A stretch of 64,000 bases of DNA, taken from the NCBI GenBank assembly GCA_949529985.1, contig CATIRS010000040.1, forward strand, positions 1 to 64,000, given 5' to 3'. Shown here piece by piece: positions 7,670 to 15,960 of this stretch; position 1 is the stretch's first letter; every line of letters begins with the position of its first letter. The translations under genes and the position numbers were made by a program. The stretch comes from Owenweeksia sp. TMED14 (GTDB lineage Bacteria > Bacteroidota > Bacteroidia > Flavobacteriales > Schleiferiaceae). Below the pieces are notes generated by a model. That model was not told the DNA's origin. It did not search any database and worked only from the letters and a program-made list of their open reading frames with translations.

Positions 7670-10216
7670 CTATCGAATACGGATATATGTTCCTGATGGA
7701 AGGTCTTTTTCGTATTCAGGGTTCATAGATACTAAATCTTTAGACTTAATCCCTAATTCTTTGGCAATACTTCGATAAGAATCTCCAGATTTAATCTGCC
7801 TATGATTAGAATCAAATTCTTTATAATCACCCTTTACTGTGACCTTAAGAATCATTCCAGAGAAAGGACGCACCCCTCTTAGTCCGCCGTTTAATCGTTT
7901 CAGATTTGTCAGTGTGATATCATTCTCTCTACAAATAGTCGTGTAAGAAGGTCTTTCTCCCACAGTGTATAGTTTACCGACTAAGTCCTTTGATTTAGGA
8001 GAATTATTGTTTTCTAAAACAATAGCGTTTGGATCTGTAGGAGGAACATAATCATCTCTGACTACCCGGAAATCTGTTCGACGGTTTATTTGATTTGCAA
8101 TTTCCTGCTTCGAAGAAGACATTTTTTTTATGTTTTGCTCCGTCAATTTAGTTCCAGAAGGAAATATATCTGAACCGAGACCTTTAAAAGAATTAGTCAT
8201 CACAAAAGGAGTTGATTCCCCCATTCCAACAGCAACTAGGCGCTCCTCTGCCACTCCTCGAGAAATTAAATATTTTACCGAAGTATCAGCACGACGTTGA
8301 GATAGTATCACATTTTTTTCATCAATATCCCTATAGTCAGTATGGGATCTAAGCTCAATAACAATATTAGGGTTACGTTCTAATGTTTTAAAAACAGTAT
8401 CAAGAGCATTTCGAGCTCCTTGGTTCAGATCCCATTTGGCTAGCGCAAAATAAACGTCTGGAAGAACAATAGGAACTTCAATAGGGTCCATTTTAGCATT
8501 AAAGTCTGAAGTATGCATATAAACGTTATCAGCTTCGATAAAATCAAAATTTTCAAATTTCAATCCTGATGTATTTATACCTCCTTTTTTAACCAAAAAT
8601 TTCTTTTTTTCAAAAGAGAAAGAATATTGCACGTCACTATCTAGTTCATCTGATTCAACAAAGAAAGAACCATCCTTCAAGGTTTTTACAGTTTTAATAA
8701 ATCCGTCATTTCCTGAGACTTTAACTGAGGCACCAGCAACGGGAGTATTGTCTTTTGAGCTTGACACATTTCCCGCAATTCGGTATTTCAAGGGCACTTC
8801 ATAAAGTGTCCATATATCGTCACCTCCAACTCCTCCATCACGATTAGAAACAAAATAACCGTCACTCATTCCTCCAGACCTTAGAACGATATTAAAGTCG
8901 TCTGCTGCACTATTAATCGGAGACTTTAAATTCTCAGAAATACCAACGGGAATACCATCTGCGCCAAGTTTAATGCGAAATAGATCAAAACCACCCATAC
9001 CTGGACGTCCATTAGATGAAAAATATAAATATCCATCATCATGAACAAAAGGGAAAAGTTCATCTCCTGGTGTGTTTACCAAAGGACCAAGATTTATTGG
9101 ATCGCTCCAACCTCGGCGTTTCTTATCTATACGAACAAGCCAAATATCCTTACTTTCTTTAGTCGTTCCATTTAAATCTCCAGCAAAATATAAGATTTTA
9201 TCATCCTTGGATAATGATGGGTGACCAACACTTCTTGAAGAATCTTTAGTAACGACAACTTTTTGAGGCTCTTGCCAAGATAGACCAGCTTTTCGGGTTG
9301 TATATATTGAACATCCTAGTTGTTGACGTTTGACTTCCATACATCTCGTAAAATACATTGTTCGCCGTCGAGAATCAAAAACTGGTGATCCCTCGTGATC
9401 TTCAGTATTTATGACCTCGGGCAATAATTGAGGCTTATTAAAGTTTTGAACTCTAGCGGATTTAGGATTAGACTTTGAACCTCTTCCCCTACTTCGCTTT
9501 GATCTGGAAGATCCATCAGAATTTAATCGTTCAGAAAGATAAATATCTGAAAATTTCTCTCCTGTCCAACCATCATCTTTTCGACCAATTCCACCTTCTC
9601 GCATCGATGTAAATAGTATTTCCTCGAAAGTATTTGGACGCCCACTAAATGCGACACCAAAATCATTTGACTTGGAATTTAAGGAACTTAGATTTCCAAC
9701 CTGATATCGTGTCAAAGATTTTTTCCAAGAGACAGCATCTTTGCAAGATTCAATGCCAAACTGTCCTCTTGAATCTTTTGGAAAGGTCTTTAAGAAGTCT
9801 TTGTAGGCTACTATAGCTTCTACATATTCTCCTTGATATTTTAACATTTCGGCAACACCTATAAAATTTTCAGCAGTTTCCAGCTTTAATTTTATTGATC
9901 GTTTGTATTGAGCCTCAGCTGACCTGTAATTAAAAGTAAATCGATAACATTCAGCTAATCTATGTGCTATTTCTGCTTTTTCTTCTCTTGTTTTTACTTT
10001 AGAATAGGCTTTTTTAAAGTGATCAATAGCTTCGAAATATTCCTTGGCGTGATAAAAATCATCTGCATGTTTTACCGATCTTGGTCGTTTTACGACATCT
10101 TTTTTCTGATCAACATCAGGGATGGCAGTCATAGCTGCCTGCTGAGCATTAAGAGAACTCCATAATACCGGAGCAAAAATTAATAAAAAAATAAAATGAG
10201 AAATGGCATTCTTCAT
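7670..10216 (-). CDS. PorE-like envelope protein: TPR, PD40 propeller, carboxypeptidase-regulatory, OmpA and two LysM-like domains
   Basis: An 848-residue exported protein. The signal peptide (about residues 1-25) ends LNAQ with no lipobox Cys. TPR-like helices cover about 50-165. A PD40/WD40-like propeller covers about 185-475, with repeats such as GSPVFDSRRRTMYFTR and HPSLSKDDKILYFAGDL. A carboxypeptidase-regulatory fold starts at about 482 (AGNVSSSKDNTPVAGASV). The OmpA peptidoglycan-binding domain is at about 590-730 (IELRSHTDYRD, LSQRRADTSVKYL). Two LysM-like modules end the chain. The first four domains in this order match PorE of the T9SS, which links the PorK/N ring to peptidoglycan. 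The C-terminal LysM pair would add a second peptidoglycan contact. Similar OmpA/TPR proteins also exist outside the T9SS, so the role is inferred. A promoter box lies at 10265-10272. Confidence 0.78.
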   Translation of the reverse strand: MKNAISHFIFLLIFAPVLWSSLNAQQAAMTAIPDVDQKKDVVKRPRSVKHADDFYHAKEYFEAIDHFKKAYSKVKTREEKAEIAHRLAECYRFTFNYRSAEAQYKRSIKLKLETAENFIGVAEMLKYQGEYVEAIVAYKDFLKTFPKDSRGQFGIESCKDAVSWKKSLTRYQVGNLSSLNSKSNDFGVAFSGRPNTFEEILFTSMREGGIGRKDDGWTGEKFSDIYLSERLNSDGSSRSKRSRGRGSKSNPKSARVQNFNKPQLLPEVINTEDHEGSPVFDSRRRTMYFTRCMEVKRQQLGCSIYTTRKAGLSWQEPQKVVVTKDSSRSVGHPSLSKDDKILYFAGDLNGTTKESKDIWLVRIDKKRRGWSDPINLGPLVNTPGDELFPFVHDDGYLYFSSNGRPGMGGFDLFRIKLGADGIPVGISENLKSPINSAADDFNIVLRSGGMSDGYFVSNRDGGVGGDDIWTLYEVPLKYRIAGNVSSSKDNTPVAGASVKVSGNDGFIKTVKTLKDGSFFVESDELDSDVQYSFSFEKKKFLVKKGGINTSGLKFENFDFIEADNVYMHTSDFNAKMDPIEVPIVLPDVYFALAKWDLNQGARNALDTVFKTLERNPNIVIELRSHTDYRDIDEKNVILSQRRADTSVKYLISRGVAEERLVAVGMGESTPFVMTNSFKGLGSDIFPSGTKLTEQNIKKMSSSKQEIANQINRRTDFRVVRDDYVPPTDPNAIVLENNNSPKSKDLVGKLYTVGERPSYTTICRENDITLTNLKRLNGGLRGVRPFSGMILKVTVKGDYKEFDSNHRQIKSGDSYRSIAKELGIKSKDLVSMNPEYEKDLPSGTYIRIR

Positions 10217-10264
10217 AAGTGCAGAGACTGTGTTGAATATTTTTTAATAATTCTTAAAAGTAGC

Positions 10265-10272
10265 CAAAAATA
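10265..10272 (-). promoter_or_regulatory. -7 box of the PorE-like gene
   Basis: The minus strand reads TATTTTTG, an exact TAnnTTTG match 48 bases before the start codon. A TTG lies 24 bases upstream. Otherwise the 116-base gap to glnN holds only a CCCCGGGG palindrome. Confidence 0.4.
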
Positions 10273-10332
10273 AAGCAACTAAGAGCCCCGGGGTCACAAC
10301 CAATAAATATGCATACTAAAGTACATACATAT

Positions 10333-12522
10333 TTAACGAATATAAAGCATCTCACGGTACTTTGGGAGTGGCCACATTTCATTATCGACTAATAACTCAA
10401 GTTGATCAACAGATCGCCGTATTTTATTAAAGTATGGTTTAACGTTATCGCAATATGCAATGGATTTATCGCGAATATCGTCGATTTTATTTGCTACTTT
10501 TCTAGCTTCTGTCATCTTAGATACATTACTTAATGCCAAACTAACTCTTTCTGATATTTCGACTATCATCTCAATTTGTTCTTTTGATACGCGAGGATAA
10601 ACATCATCGGGAAGAACCTTTTTAAGCCTGTTAACATTCTCGCTTAATATAGATTGATATCTAATTGCCACAGGCACAATATGGTTTTTCACAATGTCCC
10701 CAAGAGCTCGCGATTCAATTTGAATATTTTTAAAGTACTCCTCTTGTAAAATATCATAACGAGCCTCGAGTTCTACCTTAGTTAAAACTCCGGTTTTTTC
10801 AAATAAGTTGATAGAACTTTCAGTTAAATAGAAATCTAAAGCTCTTGGGGTATCAGGCGTATTCTTTAAACCACGGTTTTTTGCTATTTCCGCCCAGCCA
10901 CTAGAGTAACCGTCACCCTCAAATCTTATATCTTTTGATGTTTTGATATACTCGCGAAGAATATTGAAGATAGCATCTTCTTTTTTTAAACCAGATTCTA
11001 TTAAACCATCAACCTGTTTTTTAAACTGAACCAATTGATCCGCTACTATCATATTTAAAACTGTCATGGAGACAGCGCAATTTGCAGTCGATCCGACTGC
11101 TCTGAGTTCAAATTTATTACCTGTGAATGCAAATGGTGAAGTCCTATTTCTATCGGTATTATCAAGAAGAATCTCTGGTATTTTACCAACAACATTTAAT
11201 TTTAAATCACTCTTTTTCTCAGGGGAAAGTTTACCTTTTTCTAGTTTTTCTAATTCATCTAAAACTCGGGAGAGTTGGGAGCCAATAAATACAGAAATTA
11301 TAGCAGGTGGAGCTTCATTCGCACCAAGACGATGGTCATTACTTGCAGATGCTATAGCGGCTCTAATCAAGTCAGCTTGTTCATTTACCGCTTTTATAGT
11401 ATTAATAAAAAATGTCAGAAATAAAAGATTCCGCTTTGGAGTGCTTCCAGGCGCAAGTAAATTGACACCAGTATTGGAACTTAGAGACCAATTATTATGC
11501 TTCCCAGATCCATTAACCGTCGAAAATGGCTTTTCATGAAAAAGAACTCGGAAAGAATGACGACGGGCCACCTTCTCAAGAACATCCATGAACAATGAGT
11601 TGTGATCTACAGCCACATTTGCTTCTTCGAATACAGGTGCAAATTCAAACTGTCCAGGGGCGACTTCATTATGCCTAGTCTTTACAGGAATTCCCATTTT
11701 ATGACATTCAAACTCAATTTCACGCATGTAACTGATTACCCGCTCTGGAATGCTACCAAAATAATGATCATCCATCTGCTGACCTTTTGCCGGTGCATGT
11801 CCTACTAAAGTCCTCCCAGTCATAACAAGATCTGGACGCGCCATAAATAATGACTCATCAACTAAGAAATACTCCTGCTCCCATCCAAGAGTAGCATTTA
11901 CTTTGCTAATATTCTTATCAAAGTATTGAGCCACACTTGTTGCCGCATCGTCAATCGACTGAAGGGCGCGCAATAATGGAACTTTATTATCCAAAGCCTC
12001 ACCTGTATAAGCGACAAATACAGTGGGAATACAGAGGGTGGTTCCAAAGACAAACGCAGGGGAAGTGGGGTCCCAGGCAGTATAACCGCGAGCTTCAAAC
12101 GTATTTCGAATTCCCCCATTAGGGAAAGATGATGCATCTGGTTCTGCCTGAACGAGCATGCTTCCATTAAATTTTTCTACAGCGAAACCATCTGATGTTG
12201 GCTCGAAAAACCCATCATGTTTTTCAGCCGTTGAACCTGTTAATGGCTGAAACCAATGAGTATAATGTGTAGCACCTAATGCTATTGCCCAAGTTTTCAT
12301 TGCTACAGCAACTTGATCGGCATTTGTCAAATTTATCTTCTCGCCTTGATCAATTGCTCTTCTTACGAGATCAAACGAATCTTTAGGCATATACTCTTGC
12401 ATTGACTTCTTATTGAAGACATGTGAACCATAGTATTCTGATGACTTATTAAAAGGGTTTACAAATTCTACAGGTTTGTGATTTGAAGCCTGATCAAGAC
12501 CATGAAATCGTGTGTGTGCCAT
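10333..12522 (-). CDS. glnN: glutamine synthetase type III
   Basis: A 729-residue GSIII enzyme making glutamine from glutamate, ammonia and ATP. GSIII is about 250 residues longer than GSI and is the typical Bacteroidota form. The active-site stretch WEQEYF is at 214-219 and NGSGKHNNWS at about 337-346. RHNEVAPGQFEFAP lies near 285 and the family's long helical C-terminal part follows 560. It has its own promoter box at 12540-12547 and stands between the PorE-like gene and tatA. Confidence 0.96.
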   Translation of the reverse strand: MAHTRFHGLDQASNHKPVEFVNPFNKSSEYYGSHVFNKKSMQEYMPKDSFDLVRRAIDQGEKINLTNADQVAVAMKTWAIALGATHYTHWFQPLTGSTAEKHDGFFEPTSDGFAVEKFNGSMLVQAEPDASSFPNGGIRNTFEARGYTAWDPTSPAFVFGTTLCIPTVFVAYTGEALDNKVPLLRALQSIDDAATSVAQYFDKNISKVNATLGWEQEYFLVDESLFMARPDLVMTGRTLVGHAPAKGQQMDDHYFGSIPERVISYMREIEFECHKMGIPVKTRHNEVAPGQFEFAPVFEEANVAVDHNSLFMDVLEKVARRHSFRVLFHEKPFSTVNGSGKHNNWSLSSNTGVNLLAPGSTPKRNLLFLTFFINTIKAVNEQADLIRAAIASASNDHRLGANEAPPAIISVFIGSQLSRVLDELEKLEKGKLSPEKKSDLKLNVVGKIPEILLDNTDRNRTSPFAFTGNKFELRAVGSTANCAVSMTVLNMIVADQLVQFKKQVDGLIESGLKKEDAIFNILREYIKTSKDIRFEGDGYSSGWAEIAKNRGLKNTPDTPRALDFYLTESSINLFEKTGVLTKVELEARYDILQEEYFKNIQIESRALGDIVKNHIVPVAIRYQSILSENVNRLKKVLPDDVYPRVSKEQIEMIVEISERVSLALSNVSKMTEARKVANKIDDIRDKSIAYCDNVKPYFNKIRRSVDQLELLVDNEMWPLPKYREMLYIR

Positions 12523-12539
12523 TTTTTTAATATTTTGGA

Positions 12540-12547
12540 CAAATATA
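12540..12547 (-). promoter_or_regulatory. -7 box of glnN
   Basis: The minus strand reads TATATTTG, an exact TAnnTTTG match 17 bases before the glnN ATG, giving a leader of roughly 10-12 bases. No good -33 element at standard spacing. Confidence 0.5.
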
Positions 12548-12630
12548 CCCCATCAAAAGCTATACTTTGTGGGAAAAAATTCTGTTTTTCAACAACACCC
12601 CCCAAAAAAAGTAACAAATTGTTAAAAAGT

Positions 12631-12882
12631 TTATTTTTTTCTGGAAACTGTTTCTTGAATTGAATTCTTGATTTCCGTCATGCTGTTTTTTGCATCATTC
12701 ATAATAGAATCATCAATCGTAGCATTTGAAATTTCTGATTTCAAATCATTTGAAGCATTTTTTACTGTCTTGATAGCCTTAGCCGCCATTCGAGCGATAC
12801 CCGGAAGTTTGTCTGTTCCAAATAACATTAACACGGCAAACAAAAGAAAAACTATTTCGCTAGTACTTATGAAGAGAAACAT
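12631..12882 (-). CDS. tatA: Sec-independent translocase TatA/TatE family protein
   Basis: An 83-residue protein with a short N-terminal membrane helix (about residues 7-21), the Phe-Gly hinge in LMLFGTDKLP and an amphipathic helix after it, then a polar charged tail. This is the TatA/E/B plan, forming the pore part of the twin-arginine translocase. tatC is not in the window. It lies 9 bases after secDF, so both export genes are probably one transcript. Confidence 0.88.
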   Translation of the reverse strand: MFLFISTSEIVFLLFAVLMLFGTDKLPGIARMAAKAIKTVKNASNDLKSEISNATIDDSIMNDAKNSMTEIKNSIQETVSRKK

Positions 12883-12891
12883 AAAATAAAG

Positions 12892-15800
12892 TTAGACTTT
12901 TTTCTTCCCCAACCTATTTGTTGTATCGTGGAGTACTGGAGAAGCTATAAAAAGAGATGAATAAGTTCCAACGACAACTCCTAAGAGGATAGCAAATATA
13001 AATCCTCTCAACACCTCTCCACCAAAAACAAAAATAATGAGTAAAACTATAATTGTAGTTACCGAAGTATTAAATGTTCGACTTAATGTAGAGTTCAATG
13101 CATTATCAATAATTTCATGTTTTAACTCACCTTTAGAGTCTGCATTAAAAAATTCTCTTATTCTATCAAAAACGACCACTGTATCATTTAGTGAGTAACC
13201 TATTACCGTTAATATTGCCGCAATAAAAGCTTGATCCACCTCTAATGAAAATGGCAAAATACCATCTAAAATAGAATATGCCCCTAAAACTATAATTGTA
13301 TCATGCACCGTCGCTGCAACTGCACCAAGAGAGTACTGCCACTTACTAAACCTAAATAATAGATACAAGAAAATCGTCAAGAGCGAGAATATTACAGCCA
13401 CAAATGCAGTATTTTTAATATCATCTGCGACTGTTGGCCCAACTTGTCTTGACGCGACAAGTCCAATCCCCTTGTCAGAAGTAGGATTCATAAATTCTGT
13501 TTTTGATATCTCCGCAGAGTAAAAAGAACTAACACCCTCAAACAGACTATTCTGTAAAGCCTCCTCAACGTCTGCTCCATTCTCGGCAATTCTAAAATTA
13601 GTCGTAATTACAACTTGCTCCGGACTACCCAGAGTCTTAACGGTTGGGATGAAAGACCTACCTGCCTCGTCAACAAACAAGACCTCCAGAGATTTTGCAA
13701 CATCTGCGACTTCTACCGATTGATCAAACCGTACTTGATAACTTCTCCCACCTTCAAAATCAACTCCTAAACTTAGCCCTCTGGTCATCAGAGATACAAT
13801 ACTTAGGATTAATAATATTGACGAAAAAACATAAGCAGGCTTTCTTATTTGCAAAAAGCGAAAGCTTGTATTCGCAAACCAATTCTTAGTTATTTTTGTT
13901 GCAAACGATAACTTATCAGTCTTACGAACACGCCATTCGAAATAAAGCCTTGTTATGAAAAGAGATGTAAACAAAGATGAAATAATACCAATGATTAGGG
14001 TCGTGGCAAACCCTCTAATAGGACCAGTCCCAAAAGCGAAAAGAATTATTGCAGTTAGCAATGTTGTTACATTTGCATCAATAATTGCAGCTCTGGAACC
14101 TTTATAGCCATCAGATATTGCATGTCTAATTGCCTTACCCTTTGATAATTCTTCTCTGATACGATCATTGATCAAGACATTCGCATCAACTGCCATTCCA
14201 ATAGTTAAAACGATTCCAGCCATTCCAGGGAGAGTCAAAACCGCATTAAAAGCATCTAAAATCCCAAAAATGAAAAACATATTAATCAGTAGTGCGAGAC
14301 TAGCTCCAATGCCAGCTGCACTATAATAAAAAATCATATAAACTAGAACCAAGAGCAAAGCAAAAGCAAAAGAGTTCATGCTGGAACTAATAGCCTCTTT
14401 ACCCAAGCTCGGACCTACAACATCCGATTGAATGATCCGTGCAGGAACAGGAAGCTTTCCCGCCTTTAGGACATTAGCTAAATCAGTAGCCTCCTCAAGA
14501 GAGAAGCCTCCCTCAATTTGAGTTCGTCCACCGGAAATTTCTCCATTTACCCTCGGGTAACTGTAGACCACATTATCCAAGACTACAGCCACATGACCCT
14601 TCGGAGTTCTAGATCCCTCTTCCTTGGTAAGACGCTGCCAAACTTGAGAGCCTTGGCCATCCATTGACATTGTAACAACAGGATTATTCCCTTGATCAAA
14701 CTCTTGGCGAGCATCCACGATTACTCCTCCATCCAATTCAGGCTCATTATTACGATTACCCTGAAGAGCAATTAATAACGAAACCTCACTATCATTTTCT
14801 GGTCTAGTCCAAGCGAACCTTGCATATCGCCTATCACCAGGAATTAAATTCTTCACCTCTGGCAATCGGAAATATTCATTAATAGTAGCAGTATCTCTGG
14901 TTAATGCATAACCAATAATTGGCCCTTCATTAGGCTGAAAATTCTGAGAGTTAACATTTAACTGAAAAATACTTAGTAACGGATTAAAACTTGTAGCTAA
15001 TGAATCTAAATCATCAGCGGATTTTTCACTTCCCAAGGCTAATTTTGGATCGTCATCATCAACAGCTTTTGGAAGCTCAAGTTCATCTGATTCAATCTCG
15101 TCTTCATTAGATGCATTTGGATTATCTATTATTGCACGAAGTTTTTCATTGACATTTACTGCAAACTGCATCCAAATTGCACCTTGATCTGCACGCCAAA
15201 ATTCAAGACGTGCGGTTGATTGAAGAAGACGTTGAACTCTAACTGGATCTTTAACTCCCGGCAATTCAACCAATATTCGGCCTGTTCCATCTAATCTTTG
15301 AATATTTGGCTGAACAACACCAAACTGATCTATACGAGCTTTTAGGACAGTGTAAACATTTGTTATTGCTGCCTCAACATCTTCTGACAATGAAACCTTT
15401 ATTACGTCATCGCTAGCATTAAACCCTAGACGATCCGTCATTTCTTTTGTCCCGTAAAGGCCTGGATCACTCAGAGGACGATCCCCTCTTTGAGCATCTA
15501 AAGCATCAAAGAATAAAGATAAATAAGACGATTGGCTACTACTTTGATTTTTGTCAGCTTCTTTCAAGACCGAAACAAATAGCTCATCTTCAGAATCACC
15601 AACTAATCCTTTAAGAACATCTCGAACGCTAACTTCTAAGATGACATTCATCCCGCCCCTCAGGTCAAGACCAAGATTCATTTGCTTAGCCTTCACCTCT
15701 TTATAGGTGAACGAGGTAAACCCAAGGTCATATACTGTTTGATTCGATAAAGAATCTAATGCATATTGAACTTTTAAAGGATTACCTGGAAAATCCTGTT

Positions 15801-15906
15801 CTATTTTTGATTCAACCCTACTAGCTATGTAGCTAAATGATAATTCGTATAAAGAAGCGAGAGCAAATACAATCGCAAATAGACGGATAACACCTTTATT
15901 TTGCAT
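12892..15906 (-). CDS. secDF: fused protein translocase subunit SecD-SecF
   Basis: A 1004-residue fusion of SecD (to about 660) and SecF (from about 680), driving Sec export with the proton motive force. The SecD part has LGLDLRGGMNVILEV near residue 80, a large periplasmic P1 region, and membrane helices with AVDANVLINDRIREEL. The SecF part has LSLGVDFEGGRSYQV and IGYSLNDTVVVFDRIRE. An acidic low-complexity stretch at about 265-300 within P1 is typical of Bacteroidota SecDF. A promoter box lies at 15932-15939. tatA follows. Confidence 0.97.
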   Translation of the reverse strand: MQNKGVIRLFAIVFALASLYELSFSYIASRVESKIEQDFPGNPLKVQYALDSLSNQTVYDLGFTSFTYKEVKAKQMNLGLDLRGGMNVILEVSVRDVLKGLVGDSEDELFVSVLKEADKNQSSSQSSYLSLFFDALDAQRGDRPLSDPGLYGTKEMTDRLGFNASDDVIKVSLSEDVEAAITNVYTVLKARIDQFGVVQPNIQRLDGTGRILVELPGVKDPVRVQRLLQSTARLEFWRADQGAIWMQFAVNVNEKLRAIIDNPNASNEDEIESDELELPKAVDDDDPKLALGSEKSADDLDSLATSFNPLLSIFQLNVNSQNFQPNEGPIIGYALTRDTATINEYFRLPEVKNLIPGDRRYARFAWTRPENDSEVSLLIALQGNRNNEPELDGGVIVDARQEFDQGNNPVVTMSMDGQGSQVWQRLTKEEGSRTPKGHVAVVLDNVVYSYPRVNGEISGGRTQIEGGFSLEEATDLANVLKAGKLPVPARIIQSDVVGPSLGKEAISSSMNSFAFALLLVLVYMIFYYSAAGIGASLALLINMFFIFGILDAFNAVLTLPGMAGIVLTIGMAVDANVLINDRIREELSKGKAIRHAISDGYKGSRAAIIDANVTTLLTAIILFAFGTGPIRGFATTLIIGIISSLFTSLFITRLYFEWRVRKTDKLSFATKITKNWFANTSFRFLQIRKPAYVFSSILLILSIVSLMTRGLSLGVDFEGGRSYQVRFDQSVEVADVAKSLEVLFVDEAGRSFIPTVKTLGSPEQVVITTNFRIAENGADVEEALQNSLFEGVSSFYSAEISKTEFMNPTSDKGIGLVASRQVGPTVADDIKNTAFVAVIFSLLTIFLYLLFRFSKWQYSLGAVAATVHDTIIVLGAYSILDGILPFSLEVDQAFIAAILTVIGYSLNDTVVVFDRIREFFNADSKGELKHEIIDNALNSTLSRTFNTSVTTIIVLLIIFVFGGEVLRGFIFAILLGVVVGTYSSLFIASPVLHDTTNRLGKKKV

Positions 15907-15931
15907 GATAATTTATTTTGGAAATAGTGGG

Positions 15932-15939
15932 CAAATATA
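15932..15939 (-). promoter_or_regulatory. -7 box of secDF
   Basis: The minus strand reads TATATTTG, an exact TAnnTTTG match 25 bases before the secDF ATG. Confidence 0.5.
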
Positions 15940-15948
15940 GTCGTTCTT

Positions 15949-15956
15949 TATCTTTA
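15949..15956 (+). promoter_or_regulatory. near-consensus -7 box of the FG-GAP protein gene
   Basis: Reads TATCTTTA (last base differs from TAnnTTTG) and ends four bases before the ATG at 15961. If used, the mRNA would start at or within the start codon. Confidence 0.35.
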
Positions 15957-15960
15957 CACT

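Noticed and set aside
10285-10292. CCCCGGGG palindrome before the PorE-like gene
   Set aside because: Eight bases only, no second copy or operator arrangement nearby.
11066-11539. 157-codon open frame on the plus strand
   Set aside because: Opposite strand of glnN, with no recognisable features and no promoter.
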